DNA of 64,000 nucleotides from SZUA-186 sp039714155 (GCA_039714155.1 JBDLJX010000002.1:1-64000), one strand, 5' to 3'. Counted from the first letter of the stretch, positions 8,533-18,448 are shown. Numbers and translations are program-made. The notes: generated by a model not told the origin, from the letters alone.

Positions 8533-9204
8533 TCAGATCTGTCCGTCAGCCGTCCGTACGGCAAAGGATTTGGGATGCCCCTTTAGAATCGCGTTCATGA
8601 ACTTCACACCGGCCATTTCAATGCTGTCCACGATTTCGACCGTCTTGTTCTGCAGGACCGAGTGAAACAGAAGCAGCGGTATTGCAGCCATCAGGCCGAA
8701 TGCCGTAGTGTTCATCGCTACAGAAATGGACTCGGACAAAAGCGTGGCCTTGTCGGCGGGATCGGCATGCGCCACAGCAGTGAAGGCAGCGATCAGGCCG
8801 ATAATGGTGCCGAGCAGGCCGAGCAGTGTGGCGATGTTGGCCAGGATTGACAGGTAATTTGTACGTTTTGACAATCGCGGGACTGTTTCCAGAATACCCT
8901 CCTGCATGGCGGACTGGATATCATCCCTGCGCGGAGACGTCTGCATGGTCTCGACTGCAGCCAGAACAATGCGCGCGATCGCTGACTTGCTGTTGTGAGA
9001 GTATTGCTGCGCCGTGTCGTATTTCCTGCCACTCAGCATCGGCAACAGTTCGGAGTAGGCCTTCTGGTTGGCGTACAGGGATTTTCTCAGAAAGTACCAG
9101 CGTTCGATTGCAATCGCGACCCCGATGGCCAGCACCAGCGCAATCGGGTACATAAAGGTACCGCCTGACTGAAAAAATGACGTTATCGATGTGTAGGTAT
9201 CCAT
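8533..9204 (-). CDS. MotA/TolQ/ExbB proton channel family protein
   Basis: 223 residues. One helix lies at about 17-35 (MYPIALVLAIGVAIAIERWYF) and two long helices at about 118-145 and 163-187 (LLGLLGTIIGLIAAFTAV, MNTTAFGLMAAIPLLLFHS). The LGLLGTIxG and TTAxGLxxAIP motifs are diagnostic of TolQ/ExbB/MotA-type stators. With the two ExbD proteins it forms the inner-membrane motor of this cluster, energised by the proton gradient. In gene order it resembles AglR of Myxococcus followed by AglQ and AglS. Confidence 0.92.
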   Translation of the reverse strand: MDTYTSITSFFQSGGTFMYPIALVLAIGVAIAIERWYFLRKSLYANQKAYSELLPMLSGRKYDTAQQYSHNSKSAIARIVLAAVETMQTSPRRDDIQSAMQEGILETVPRLSKRTNYLSILANIATLLGLLGTIIGLIAAFTAVAHADPADKATLLSESISVAMNTTAFGLMAAIPLLLFHSVLQNKTVEIVDSIEMAGVKFMNAILKGHPKSFAVRTADGQI

Positions 9205-9280
9205 GATGTTCTCCCGGTCATTAACTAACTTGAAACAGATTCAATGTGGTACAGATACAAGCGCTTAGTTTCCTGTCATG

Positions 9281-9562
9281 TCATTCCCCCCCGGCAGGTC
9301 CTTCCAGAGAGAGTTCGTCGTAAAACTGAATACTTCTGGCCAGCACATCCCGGTCTACCGGGTCCAGCACATTCCCTGATATCGATTTGATTGGCCGATA
9401 CAGCTTGGATGGCCCTTCCGGCGGTTTCCATGGCGTGATGTAACTGACCGACGGCTGCTCCTTGTCACCGACGAAGGTGCTTTCCAGGTCGATTCGCTCC
9501 TGGGACCCTGCGCACAGGGGCGCAAGGAGGCAGAGTGTGGCTGTAATCGTTCGTACTGACAT
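9281..9562 (-). CDS. Small exported protein of unknown function
   Basis: 93 residues, not recognised. A hydrophobic start (MSVRTITATLCLLAPLCAGS) looks like a signal peptide with cleavage near residue 19. The mature part is short, acidic and without cysteines, and ends in a conserved-looking patch (DVLARSIQFYDELSLE). It lies between the 278-residue TPR lipoprotein and exbB on the same strand, with gaps of about 70-75 bases on either side, so it is probably an accessory periplasmic part of the same machine. Confidence 0.6.
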   Translation of the reverse strand: MSVRTITATLCLLAPLCAGSQERIDLESTFVGDKEQPSVSYITPWKPPEGPSKLYRPIKSISGNVLDPVDRDVLARSIQFYDELSLEGPAGGE

Positions 9563-9634
9563 GACATGAATTCCCCAGTGATGATTAAGCGGTATCGTAG
9601 ATGCAGTTGATCATGAAATCGGCCCGCGCCGGTC

Positions 9635-10471
9635 CTAGTCCGCACCCTTGGTTGCGGCCACCGTGACGGCATCGTCGGATTCTGCCGCTGTTGTCTTGGC
9701 AGCCTTCGCCGGCGGAACATCAATAAAACTGCCATCAATGCCGGTTCTGTGTTTCACCTCGACCAGCCACTTGTGGACTTTCTCGTCTTTCTCTCCGGTA
9801 AGAAAGTAATAGGCCTCGTAATGCTTTTGCGCCGCCTCGGCCTTGTTCAGATACAGGTCATATAGAACTGCAAGATTCAGATGCGCCTCAGGGAAATCCC
9901 TCCAGACTCGCAATGCATCGAGATAGGTATGCTGGGCGTCGGAAAAATATCCCTGTCTGCGCTGCACCAGACCAAGCGCGATATAGGCATTGACGTTGTT
10001 CCTGTTTACACTGATCGCCTTTTTATAGCGCTCAATGGCAACCGTATATTTTTCCTGTTTTTCGGCTATTGCGCCCAGTTTTACCCAGGGACCGGCAAGC
10101 GAGGGATATTTTTCAGTCAGCATCCTGAATTTTGCGCTCGCTCCTTTAAGGTCTCCTGCCTGGAGCCGGTCGCTGGCTACAACGAATATTGACTTTGCCT
10201 CACCCGGTACGGACGCATCTCCGGTGGTATACGGGTTCGGTATTGGCACGTAGGGAACTTTCTCGCCAGCAGGGTTGTAGACCTGTCGGGGCAGGGGGGC
10301 CTCAGCAGGCGAGACGATTGGAGCCTGGCGACTGGTAACGGCATCCGCTCCATCGGCCGGGCCTTTTGCCTGCGGTTTAACCGGCACGACAGAACTGCAT
10401 CCCGAAACCAGAACGGAGACCAGCATGCTTGCTGCCAGCGTGGGACGGAACTTACTTGATACCGTAGCCAT
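9635..10471 (-). CDS. TPR lipoprotein (GltE/AglT-like in architecture)
   Basis: 278 residues. The signal peptide ends in a lipobox (LVSGC, Cys25), so it is lipid-anchored. After a low-complexity Pro/Ala stretch, residues about 95-235 contain tandem TPR units (AKFRMLTEKYPSLAGPWVKLG, AIERYKKAISVNRNNVNAYIALG, AQHTYLDALRVWRDFPEAHLNL). The start overlaps the end of the upstream 948-residue gene by 20 bases. A short TPR lipoprotein beside a large one, an ExbBD motor and an AgmX protein mirrors the Myxococcus Glt set; the one-to-one match to GltE/AglT is inference. Confidence 0.75.
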   Translation of the reverse strand: MATVSSKFRPTLAASMLVSVLVSGCSSVVPVKPQAKGPADGADAVTSRQAPIVSPAEAPLPRQVYNPAGEKVPYVPIPNPYTTGDASVPGEAKSIFVVASDRLQAGDLKGASAKFRMLTEKYPSLAGPWVKLGAIAEKQEKYTVAIERYKKAISVNRNNVNAYIALGLVQRRQGYFSDAQHTYLDALRVWRDFPEAHLNLAVLYDLYLNKAEAAQKHYEAYYFLTGEKDEKVHKWLVEVKHRTGIDGSFIDVPPAKAAKTTAAESDDAVTVAATKGAD

Positions 10472-13298
10472 AACTCACCTGCATTTCCTGTTTGTCAAAA
10501 CGGGCGGGTGACAGCTTCGCCATGGCGGCAAAACTCTTGTCTACCCAGTGATTGAAATTCCCGTCCCATGACTGCCTGATATTGTTCTCGTGTATTTCAA
10601 TGGCCAGTTCCTCAAACGGAATGGCCTGTTCTTCCAGCAGCAGCTCATATTGCTGCAGTTCGGTTGTCGACAATCCTTTCGGGCGCGGCGAATCCATCAA
10701 TTCCCTGGCAAAACTGGCGTACAGCTCGCCTATGCTGTAGGAGGCTCTGGCCGAGAATTCAAAAATTCCGTAACCGGCAGATTCTTCATAACGCTGCATT
10801 GCGTTTTTGAGTTTCTCGCTTTTCCTGGGCATCCACTTCTCGAGTGGCATACGCAATTTCACACGCTTAAACTCCCATCTCCAGTAGTCACCGTATTCAG
10901 CATTTGCCCAGGCAGCCAGCCACCGGGAACGATCGGTGCTGCGGCTGCCGGCCTTGCTGTCGCCATCGATAACCCGGCGTAACCAGTACAGATGCCGGGT
11001 CATGTCCTCGGTCTTCTTGTAGAGATGCGCCAGGTGGTAGCGTGCTTCCATCCGATTATCAAACGGTTCCTCGTAGGCATGTGCCCAGCGTTTGAAGTGA
11101 TCAATGGCAATGGAGTACTCACCCGCCTTTTCGTACAACCCTGCGGCGATAAACAGGGCATCCCGCCTGGCGTTCTCGTCAGCATCGTTGCGATAGATTG
11201 TCATGTATTCCCCTGCAGCCATCTTCCACTGCTCGTCCTGTTCGTAGGCATAGGCGATCTTCTGTGCAACAGTCTTGCCGAGTTCGTGATCGGGAAATTT
11301 GCTGCGCAACTCAAGCAGTTCCACCAGCGCCGGTTTCCATTGCTCCAGGGTCATCATGTGCGTTGCTGCATCGTATTGTGCCGCCACGCGGGCACTTGAC
11401 ATGGGTGCGATGGTTTTGATTCGCAGAAAATGCTCGATAGCCTGATTCAGATCGTTGGCCTGCAATGCGGCATCACCCTGCTTGTAGGCGGTTGTAGCCA
11501 CGCGCTCCAGGACGACCTCGTATTCCTTGTCCCCCCTGGGAATATATTTCAGTTGATTCTGGTATCCGGATTCGGCCTCCGCGTAATTACCAAGCTCATA
11601 CTGACTGTGGGCAATGACGCCATAGGCTGTCTTGTGCAATTTGCTGTCAATATCGCCGGTCCGGGATATCACACTGGTCGCCACCTCCAGTGCTTTCTCG
11701 TAGCGTTTCAGGGCAAACAGCTCTTCAGAGGCCTTGGCCAGAACCGCACCGGAACGCTTATCGCCCCTGTAGGTATTTACAAATTTCAGCTGGCTGTCCA
11801 CAGTACGCGCGCGCCACTCGCTGAGTTGCGGTGAATCCTCTCCATGTGCCTTCTGCAGATCCTCTGCGTGCTTGTGGAAAGCGATAATTGCGGCATAGCC
11901 GGCATCCGCGCCGTACTTGCCTTGCCCGTGGTGGTATGCGGTTTTCTCGTAACCCTCGATCGCAGCCACATAGTCACCGCCGTCGAACAGGGCTTCTGCC
12001 CGCATATAGGTCATCTCCTGGACTTGTGGATCCTCAGGGAAGGTTTCCATGAATTGCCGGTAGTATTCTGCGGCCTTGAGGAAGGAATCCCTCTCCTTCA
12101 GGGCGAGGGTGGCAAGCTTGTCACTATCCGCATCGGAGTCTGGGAGTTGCTTTTTCAGTTTTTGCCCGGTGCCGTGGTAATGACGCGCCAGCTCGTCAAT
12201 ATACGTCTTCAGATTGGGGATGACCTTCGCCTTTACATCACCTCCCTTGGTTTTCCAGAACTCGCTATGAATGCCGTAGTTCTGCACGTAACGCTCTTTC
12301 TCCGGCAGGACCTGAGAGGAGAATTCTCCATCGATGTAAGCCCGGATCATCTCCGAGTGCATCTCGGGAGCCCGATCCGAGGTGGGATTCTGCAGTACAA
12401 AGGCACGATAGGAACCGGCCGAGTCCTCGTAACGCTCCTTTTCCAGGAAGTGTTTGCCCAGCCCCGAATACAGCAGCCAGGTGTATTTCTTGCTTTGTGG
12501 GCGGTCTGCATAGAAATTGTTGATCTTTTCAGAGCCGCCCCCATAGGCAAGGCTCAGACTCATAATGCGCAGGGTGTCGTCGACAAGTGACCTTTCAACC
12601 TTGTCGAGTCGTTCGATCTTGCCGTCCCCGGGAACCAGCCGGTCGAGGACCTCGGAAAACGATGCCAGTCCACCATCGTAGTCTCCCAGCTTGTAGCGCG
12701 ACCAGCCGAGCAGGTAATAGGAATTGTTGAGAAAGGCCGACTCCACACCCAGTGTGATTACAGATTGATAGGCAACCACGGCCTTTTCATATTGCCCGTC
12801 GCCGAAATGAATATCGCCCTTGCGGAAATACGCTTCACCAAGATGTGGCGATACCGGATATTGCTCGATAAAGGTATCCAGCGTTGACAGCGCCAGTATA
12901 TCCTTGCCGTCGAGGTCATATGCCTTCGCAAGCTGATACAGGGATTCCGCATTGTCCGGATCACCGGGATACTTGCTGATCACCTCGTTGTAGGACTTGA
13001 TCGCGGGTGCAAAATAACCGCCTTCCGGCGGATTGACATCAATCAATTGCCTGTAGTCGCCCTCCAGCATGTAGACACCGGCGATACGCCGTTCGATCTG
13101 CTCCCTGAGCTCCCTGTCTTCCACTATTTCCAGCAGCGACCGGTAGTCGTCCCTGACGTCCTTGTGACTGACCCTGGGCAGCGGCACATCGTCAAGCGGT
13201 GCATCATCGGTGTTCAGTTTACCGATGGTCGTATTCTTCGATACAAGACCACACCCGGTGAGGAGCAGCATCGGGACTATCAGCGCTTTACGCAGCAT
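10452..13298 (-). CDS. Large TPR lipoprotein (GltD-like in size and role)
   Basis: 948 residues from the ATG at 13298, chosen because AAGGAGA lies just upstream and the product then opens with a clean lipoprotein signal (LLLTGC, Cys16). An upstream start at 13382 would hide this signal. The rest is a long array of TPR-like helices (AESLYQLAKAYDLDGKDILA, GEAYFRKGDIHFGDGQYEKA, AEALFDGGDYVAAIEGYEK and others), suggesting a periplasmic scaffold. It overlaps the end of the preceding gene by 11 bases. Size, repeats and neighbours resemble periplasmic GltD; that equivalence is not proven by sequence here. Confidence 0.78.
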   Translation of the reverse strand: MLRKALIVPMLLLTGCGLVSKNTTIGKLNTDDAPLDDVPLPRVSHKDVRDDYRSLLEIVEDRELREQIERRIAGVYMLEGDYRQLIDVNPPEGGYFAPAIKSYNEVISKYPGDPDNAESLYQLAKAYDLDGKDILALSTLDTFIEQYPVSPHLGEAYFRKGDIHFGDGQYEKAVVAYQSVITLGVESAFLNNSYYLLGWSRYKLGDYDGGLASFSEVLDRLVPGDGKIERLDKVERSLVDDTLRIMSLSLAYGGGSEKINNFYADRPQSKKYTWLLYSGLGKHFLEKERYEDSAGSYRAFVLQNPTSDRAPEMHSEMIRAYIDGEFSSQVLPEKERYVQNYGIHSEFWKTKGGDVKAKVIPNLKTYIDELARHYHGTGQKLKKQLPDSDADSDKLATLALKERDSFLKAAEYYRQFMETFPEDPQVQEMTYMRAEALFDGGDYVAAIEGYEKTAYHHGQGKYGADAGYAAIIAFHKHAEDLQKAHGEDSPQLSEWRARTVDSQLKFVNTYRGDKRSGAVLAKASEELFALKRYEKALEVATSVISRTGDIDSKLHKTAYGVIAHSQYELGNYAEAESGYQNQLKYIPRGDKEYEVVLERVATTAYKQGDAALQANDLNQAIEHFLRIKTIAPMSSARVAAQYDAATHMMTLEQWKPALVELLELRSKFPDHELGKTVAQKIAYAYEQDEQWKMAAGEYMTIYRNDADENARRDALFIAAGLYEKAGEYSIAIDHFKRWAHAYEEPFDNRMEARYHLAHLYKKTEDMTRHLYWLRRVIDGDSKAGSRSTDRSRWLAAWANAEYGDYWRWEFKRVKLRMPLEKWMPRKSEKLKNAMQRYEESAGYGIFEFSARASYSIGELYASFARELMDSPRPKGLSTTELQQYELLLEEQAIPFEELAIEIHENNIRQSWDGNFNHWVDKSFAAMAKLSPARFDKQEMQVSYGYGIK

Positions 13299-15096
13299 CG
13301 CCGTCTCCTTGTGTGGCGTGCTGCTGCTCATCTGACGGTGCGTCCGGGAGTCTGGCATCCGGCTCATCGTCCTGCCCGTCATCGGCAGGAGCTTCGAGGT
13401 CAGCCAGTGATTTATCCAGAATGCGCACTTTCGCCAGGTGTGACTGAACCCGGTAATACTTCAGCCGCTCCTCATGGATACCAAGTTCCGTATTGACCAG
13501 TTCGAGCATCACGCTCTCGACCTTGTCGATGAGCTGGTTGGTCTTCTCAAGCTCTTTTTCAAGGACATCCATATTGCTGTCTACGAGCGAGGCGTAGTGT
13601 TCGGTATTCAGCGACAAGCCGGGGGGCGTCTCAAGCTGCTCCGTCATCAATCCGGCACTGTTGATTTCGAACTGGATGTCATTTAGCAGCCACTGCACCC
13701 GTTCCCGGTCTTCGGGATTCAGTGCGGCCGTCAGTTGTGTCAGTGTGGAATAGTCACTCTGGAAGTCAGCCAGTTGTTCAGAACCGGTATTGATCTGCTG
13801 CGTCCGGTCCCTGCTGCCCAGTGATTTCGAGCGTGCAGTAAGGATGACGTCAAAGTCATCCTGCTTCCGTTTCCAGTTGTTCAGGTTATTGCGGATTGCA
13901 TACAGATCACGCAAGTCCTTCAGTACAGACTGAAAGCTGTGGTCCGACATCAGTTCCAGCAGAAACGGGGAAAGTGAATTGATCGATACGGACGGCGCTG
14001 TACCGAACCAGTCGCTTTCGCCAAGCATCTCATCGAGATTGTGGACGAATAACTCAAGCATATCTGCATCCTTGAGCGCTTCCTTTGCGCTACCCAGTTG
14101 CTCGAGTGCGCTTCCGTAGCGGTTATAGGCACTGATGAAGCCCTCGGCAGCACGGCCCGTCAGGCCAAGCTTTTCATATACGTGTGGTACCAGCAGCACT
14201 GCTTCCTGGACTTCCGGGACTGCCATCGATCGCTGCTGGAGAACTCCGAGCGGGGCAAGCGCCACTCGGTAAGAACCACTGTTGACAGATGACCATCCGG
14301 ACCCCAGCAGCGCACGGTTCGAGAAAACACCGGCCGTGCTGACCTGATTAATATGGTCATAGGCATTGTCATTGTCCTGCCTGTCTGCGTACAGGTAGGC
14401 AATCGCCATATGCGAACGATCCGCCAGCCGGTCCAGCTCACTGGTACCATCAGCATATGAGGCAGCCTTCTCCAGATTGCTGACTGCGCGCGTGTAGTCT
14501 TTCTGTTTGCCGAGCGCCACGCCCAGATTGAAAAAAAGAAAGGGCGCATAGGGACTTTTTTTACTGAAACTACCCGATATCTTCCAGGCTTCATCAAAAT
14601 AGCCGAGCTTTATGTTGATCAACGCGGCCAGATACAGGTATTCCTGGTCGATCTCGCGTGGCATGGTTCCGCGAACATTAGACAGCGTCGCGGCTGCATG
14701 CTCGTTATCCCCCCTGAGGTAAAGCATCTTGGCCAGGAAAAACCAAGCCCGGTTCTGTACTTCCTCAGCGGTATTTGCGACGATCAAACTGTCGAAAATA
14801 TCCTGCGCCTGCTCGTCAAGGCCATAGGACAGGCTGACACCGCCCTTGAGTAACTCCGGATAATCACCGTGATTCTGGATACCGCCTCGCTCATACGCGT
14901 ACTCGTACTCAACGAGGGTTTCAAAATACTTTTGCTGATAGAATTCAAAAAGGATTGCACCGTATTTCAGGTCTTTTACCTCGTGCCCGATGGCAACCTG
15001 GCTACACTCCAGCAGGAATACTGCCGCCAGTAAAGGCGCGGCAACCATCCGGGTGCAACCAGCATAATTACCAGGTAAAAGTGTTTTCATGTTCAT
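13288..15096 (-). CDS. Exported TPR / helical-repeat protein
   Basis: 602 residues. An N-terminal signal-like segment (MVAAPLLAAVFLLECSQVAIG) is followed by TPR-like repeats to about residue 330, then a charged helical region of about 390-540 likely to form coiled coil (LEKELEKTNQLIDKVESVML). The tail is strikingly acidic and Asp/Gln-rich. The ATG follows the stop of the 211-residue gene directly (TAGATG), so translation is coupled. I do not recognise a named family; the context makes it a periplasmic part of the envelope machine. Confidence 0.7.
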   Translation of the reverse strand: MNMKTLLPGNYAGCTRMVAAPLLAAVFLLECSQVAIGHEVKDLKYGAILFEFYQQKYFETLVEYEYAYERGGIQNHGDYPELLKGGVSLSYGLDEQAQDIFDSLIVANTAEEVQNRAWFFLAKMLYLRGDNEHAAATLSNVRGTMPREIDQEYLYLAALINIKLGYFDEAWKISGSFSKKSPYAPFLFFNLGVALGKQKDYTRAVSNLEKAASYADGTSELDRLADRSHMAIAYLYADRQDNDNAYDHINQVSTAGVFSNRALLGSGWSSVNSGSYRVALAPLGVLQQRSMAVPEVQEAVLLVPHVYEKLGLTGRAAEGFISAYNRYGSALEQLGSAKEALKDADMLELFVHNLDEMLGESDWFGTAPSVSINSLSPFLLELMSDHSFQSVLKDLRDLYAIRNNLNNWKRKQDDFDVILTARSKSLGSRDRTQQINTGSEQLADFQSDYSTLTQLTAALNPEDRERVQWLLNDIQFEINSAGLMTEQLETPPGLSLNTEHYASLVDSNMDVLEKELEKTNQLIDKVESVMLELVNTELGIHEERLKYYRVQSHLAKVRILDKSLADLEAPADDGQDDEPDARLPDAPSDEQQHATQGDGDAA

Positions 15097-15732
15097 CTAC
15101 CACTGCTTGACAGAGTATTCCGGCTGCAGCTTCATCGATGAATCGGAAATATTCAGTTCTACATACTTGGGGCCACTCTCCTTGTTGATATTCAGTGTGG
15201 TGCCGCGTTTATATTCCCTGCCGCTGGGACCCATGCCCGTAAAAAATGCGGACAAGGTGTGTTCGCCTACGCTCAAATTGGCCATATGCAGCTTGTGAAT
15301 GCCGCCTTTGGACAGTGCCACCAGCTCCTTGCCGGAATAGATATGGCTGGCAACAACCTTTCCGTCAAGCTTGAGCTTGACTGATTCCAGCGTAAAAAAC
15401 TTGCCCACGTCCAGCGACAGGAACACGTTGACCTGGGTGTTGGCAGGAAACAGCAGATCTTCTTCCAGCACGCGCAGGTTCTTGTTCAATGCGATGACAG
15501 ACAGCTTCAGTTCCTGAATATCCTTTGACAGGACATTCACGGATTCCTGCGCCTTCACCCTGCCCTGCGTGGCCTCAAGTGTGCGTTCCCCGTCTGTTGC
15601 CGTACCATCGTCCGAAACGACTGCACCGGAAACATCAGCCTCATCGACATCGGCATAAGGACTGGCCGGCATCGTGGACAATGCAACAGCCAGGACAGCA
15701 AGAACGTTTCGCCGTATTGAATCGAGTTTCAT
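15097..15732 (-). CDS. Exported protein with coiled coil and beta-rich C-terminal domain, first gene of the motor operon
   Basis: 211 residues, unnamed. A signal peptide (about 1-27) is followed by an acidic stretch, a probable coiled coil at about 52-93, and a beta-rich C-terminal half (VNVFLSLDVGKFFTLESVKLKLDGKVVASHIYSG, VGEHTLSAFFTGMGPSG) that resembles an immunoglobulin-like or carbohydrate-binding fold. It is the promoter-proximal gene of a ten-gene minus-strand run. A 381-base divergent region separates it from the outer-membrane genes on the plus strand. Confidence 0.65.
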   Translation of the reverse strand: MKLDSIRRNVLAVLAVALSTMPASPYADVDEADVSGAVVSDDGTATDGERTLEATQGRVKAQESVNVLSKDIQELKLSVIALNKNLRVLEEDLLFPANTQVNVFLSLDVGKFFTLESVKLKLDGKVVASHIYSGKELVALSKGGIHKLHMANLSVGEHTLSAFFTGMGPSGREYKRGTTLNINKESGPKYVELNISDSSMKLQPEYSVKQW

Positions 15733-15818
15733 AAAACGCCTCTAACAGATAGTCCGTTTATCATCGCCTGATTACAACAAAACCTGACATGGAATATGCT
15801 TTTCAACAACATGTTCAT

Positions 15819-15849
15819 TTCAATTGTGCGATCAAGCTCACAAATTGAA
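15819..15849. promoter_or_regulatory. Inverted repeat in the 381-base divergent promoter region
   Basis: Between the motor operon (minus) and the outer-membrane genes (plus), TTCAATTGTG and CACAAATTGAA form an imperfect palindrome with an 11-base centre. Its TGTG and CACA cores recall a CRP-type site, but the spacing is two bases too long for the consensus. Its position between divergent genes suits a shared operator. The rest of 15733-16113 is AT-rich and shows no gene. Confidence 0.35.
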
Positions 15850-16113
15850 CTGACTTGGTGAATACTGTACCTGCATCACAGTGCACTACGTTGGAAGGCA
15901 ATTAGTATTACATTGCATATCGTTTTCGAAGTGCACGTATACCCTCGGGTCTTTGACTGGAATAAATACTCAAGATAAGTTGTTCGTTACCGTAATAAAG
16001 AGAGAATCCTAAAGCATTAAGACTTGACCGGCGCAAGCGGGATGGCATATGGCAGCGATTGCCTTACCGCGCTCTGCAATTCAAATTAACGTGAATAATG
16101 TGACAGCTTTAAC

Positions 16114-16914
16114 ATGATACGACTTTGGATAAGGTGCAATTTGCATGATGTGAGACACATTCTATGTGCATTGCTGTTGCTGGGCTGCCTGCCATCACAG
16201 GCCTTATGTTTTGACCTGTTCAATAATGACAGCCCGGATGTGAATGATTCCGTTTTTCTGGAAGTCACAGAACCATATATTGACATGCACACCGGACCGG
16301 GCCGTGGTTACCCTGTATTCAACGTAGTCGAACAGGGCGAAACAATCGAGATACTCAAGCGGAAAACCAACTGGTACAAGGTAAGAAGCGCAGATGAAAA
16401 GACCGGTTGGACCAAAGCCTCACAGCTGGCACACACACTCAAGCCCACCGGAGTACCGGTAGACTTGCCGGAAATCACTCATGGTGATTACCTGAAGTCC
16501 AGCTGGCGCGTTGGCTTTGGCGCAGGACAGGTGGAGGGCTCGAACACCTTCAGCATCTCCGCTGGATACCGACCCTTAAGCTGGGCAGGTGCGGAACTCG
16601 AGTGGGGGAAGATTTTCGACAATTCGGTGACCAGCGACTTTTACGGCGCCAACCTCCTTGTGGAGCCTGTGCCGGACTGGATCGTCACACCATTCTTCAC
16701 AGCCGGTGCAGGAATGTTTTCGTTTGATAGTCGGCACAAGGTTCTGGTCGATGACACAGGAACCTCCAGATATTTCAGTTTTGGTGCAGGAGCCAATTAC
16801 TACATTGGACGCAACATTGTAATGCGGGGTGAATACCGCTGGTATTCGGTATCAACAGACGACGACAGTGTGGGGTTAAATTCATGGAGAATCGGTTTAA
16901 GCACGTTCTTTTAG
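16114..16914 (+). CDS. Outer-membrane beta-barrel protein with N-terminal bacterial SH3 domain
   Basis: 266 residues. After a signal peptide (cleavage probably near SQALC), residues about 48-110 form a bacterial SH3 domain (YIDMHTGPGRGYPVFNVVEQGETIEIL, TNWYKVR, GWTKASQL). The rest alternates beta strands typical of a small barrel and ends in aromatic FF, a signal for outer-membrane insertion. No clear Shine-Dalgarno is visible. It overlaps the next barrel gene by 31 bases. The SH3 domain may bind peptidoglycan and so tie the barrel to the cell wall. GltA/GltB/GltH-type porin-like proteins play this place in Myxococcus; the match is by role only. Confidence 0.75.
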   Translation: MIRLWIRCNLHDVRHILCALLLLGCLPSQALCFDLFNNDSPDVNDSVFLEVTEPYIDMHTGPGRGYPVFNVVEQGETIEILKRKTNWYKVRSADEKTGWTKASQLAHTLKPTGVPVDLPEITHGDYLKSSWRVGFGAGQVEGSNTFSISAGYRPLSWAGAELEWGKIFDNSVTSDFYGANLLVEPVPDWIVTPFFTAGAGMFSFDSRHKVLVDDTGTSRYFSFGAGANYYIGRNIVMRGEYRWYSVSTDDDSVGLNSWRIGLSTFF

Positions 16915-17603
16915 GGCACAGAGATCGTCCCTGTTTTGCAGCAACTGTTGGCAAGTCACTTGTCATACTATCCCTGTGCTGGACAGGCCTGACGGTATTC
17001 GGGTCTGGTGCAATAGCAGCTGAGGCTGGTGATAAAACCGGAGCTGTTCAGGTTATTACTCCCGAAGTGAAACCCCGCGAGGTGACTGAAGCCGATATCG
17101 ATGACGAATCCTTCGAAATCGGTGTATTTGTCGGAATCATCAATATTGACAATTTCAGCAGCGAGCCATTGTACGGTATCAATGCGTCGTATTACGCTAC
17201 CGAAGACTTCTTTCTACAGCTGAATTACGCTGTTTCCAGCGCTGATCTCACATCATTTGAAGAACTGAGCGGTGAAAATGTCCGGCTGTTGACTGATTCG
17301 GAACGCGACTATACGTATTACAACGCCCTGGTTGGCTACAATATCTTTCCAGGCGAGGTGTTCATGACGTCAAAGTTGACCTTCAACTCGGCTCTCTATC
17401 TGGTGGGTGGCGTGGGTAACACCGATTTCGGTGGTGAAGACAATTTCACCATTACACTGGGAACAGGCTACCGTATTGTCCTGCGTGACTGGCTGACCTG
17501 GCATATCGACTTTCGCGATCATATTTTCAAGTCAGACATCATAAAAGAGGACCAGACCACCCATAATATGGAATTATCTACCGGTCTGTCGTTGTTTTTC
17601 TAG
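16884..17603 (+). CDS. Outer-membrane beta-barrel protein (OMP of the myxobacterial-plus type)
   Basis: 239 residues. A long signal peptide, with its hydrophobic core at about 23-46 and AIAAEAG cleavage, is followed by beta strands with the pattern of a small outer-membrane barrel (YGINASYYATEDFFLQLNYAVS, YTYYNALVGYNIFPGE, ITLGTGYRIVLRDWLTWHIDFRDH) and a terminal LSLFF. The overall pattern fits the barrel family first described from myxobacteria and some gammaproteobacteria. It follows the SH3-barrel gene with overlap, so the two are likely made together. Confidence 0.75.
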   Translation: MENRFKHVLLGHRDRPCFAATVGKSLVILSLCWTGLTVFGSGAIAAEAGDKTGAVQVITPEVKPREVTEADIDDESFEIGVFVGIINIDNFSSEPLYGINASYYATEDFFLQLNYAVSSADLTSFEELSGENVRLLTDSERDYTYYNALVGYNIFPGEVFMTSKLTFNSALYLVGGVGNTDFGGEDNFTITLGTGYRIVLRDWLTWHIDFRDHIFKSDIIKEDQTTHNMELSTGLSLFF

Positions 17604-17781
17604 AGGCCAGCCGTTAAAAATCATTCCAAGCGCCAACACCGTGTTGCGGCGTGTAATCCGTAGACCATTTACTGTGTGCAAACTGCGCTCTTTACCCGGT
17701 CCGAGACTGACCATGATTAGCGACCGGCTGTCTACAGACGGGTTTTAATCAATCAAAAGACTATTCCGGCTGGTTTTTTAC

Positions 17782-18441
17782 ATGCACATAAAAGAAATTG
17801 TGATTTCACCGATCCCTTCTGATCCTGTGGAAGAGCAGCCACGTAACGGCCGGGTATACGGCATTGCTTTAAAGCAACATAACCGAATCCGGTTATGCAA
17901 ATGTGCGTTTGAACTCTTTAATCAGCACTTCCTGTCAATCATAATCGATGAAGCATTCCATAGAACCCGGGAATATGAATTGCATATCGGCATACTCGAC
18001 CCGGAGCCCGTTCGCTCACTGAGAGTCAACTGGGGTCATCTGGCAGCATTTTTCGTTCTTGCTGTGACTGCAGGACTGGCGGGATCCACCAATCTTCTCC
18101 CGGATTCCGGCATTTGGCCCTCATTGCTGGGGGCGTGTGCAGGATTGTTTTTGATTCTGTGCGTTTACCGTTCCCATGACCACCTTGTGTTCTACAGCCG
18201 GAATGGTCGCATACCCCTGGTAATCTTGTTCAACCGAAACCCGGACCGGGAGACGTTCAGCAGGTTCATTACCGTATTTACCGAACACATACGGGAGGCC
18301 AGCGCCAATCTCAACCTCGTCAGTGGAAGCGAAAGGTTAAACACTGAACTCAGGGAACATCGGCGCCTTATGGAAGAAGATATCATTTCAAGGAAAAGAT
18401 ACGATATTGCAAAATCGCGTATCCTTGACCTGCACCGATGA
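17782..18441 (+). CDS. Two-helix membrane protein of unknown function
   Basis: 219 residues, not recognised. A soluble N-terminal part of about 85 residues is followed by two close membrane helices at about 87-108 and 113-132 (LAAFFVLAVTAGLAGSTNLL, WPSLLGACAGLFLILCVY), and then a cytoplasmic C-terminal region with a charged helix (LREHRRLMEEDIISRKRYDIAK). The last part resembles the short two-helix hairpins at the end of membrane-linked regulators, but I cannot name a family. It follows the barrel genes after 178 bases. Confidence 0.55.
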   Translation: MHIKEIVISPIPSDPVEEQPRNGRVYGIALKQHNRIRLCKCAFELFNQHFLSIIIDEAFHRTREYELHIGILDPEPVRSLRVNWGHLAAFFVLAVTAGLAGSTNLLPDSGIWPSLLGACAGLFLILCVYRSHDHLVFYSRNGRIPLVILFNRNPDRETFSRFITVFTEHIREASANLNLVSGSERLNTELREHRRLMEEDIISRKRYDIAKSRILDLHR

Positions 18442-18448
18442 ATCCGCG

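Noticed and set aside
13299..13382. Upstream start for the large TPR lipoprotein
   Set aside because: The ATG at 13298 has a strong AAGGAGA and gives a clean lipoprotein signal; the longer form buries it and overlaps the previous gene by 95 bases.
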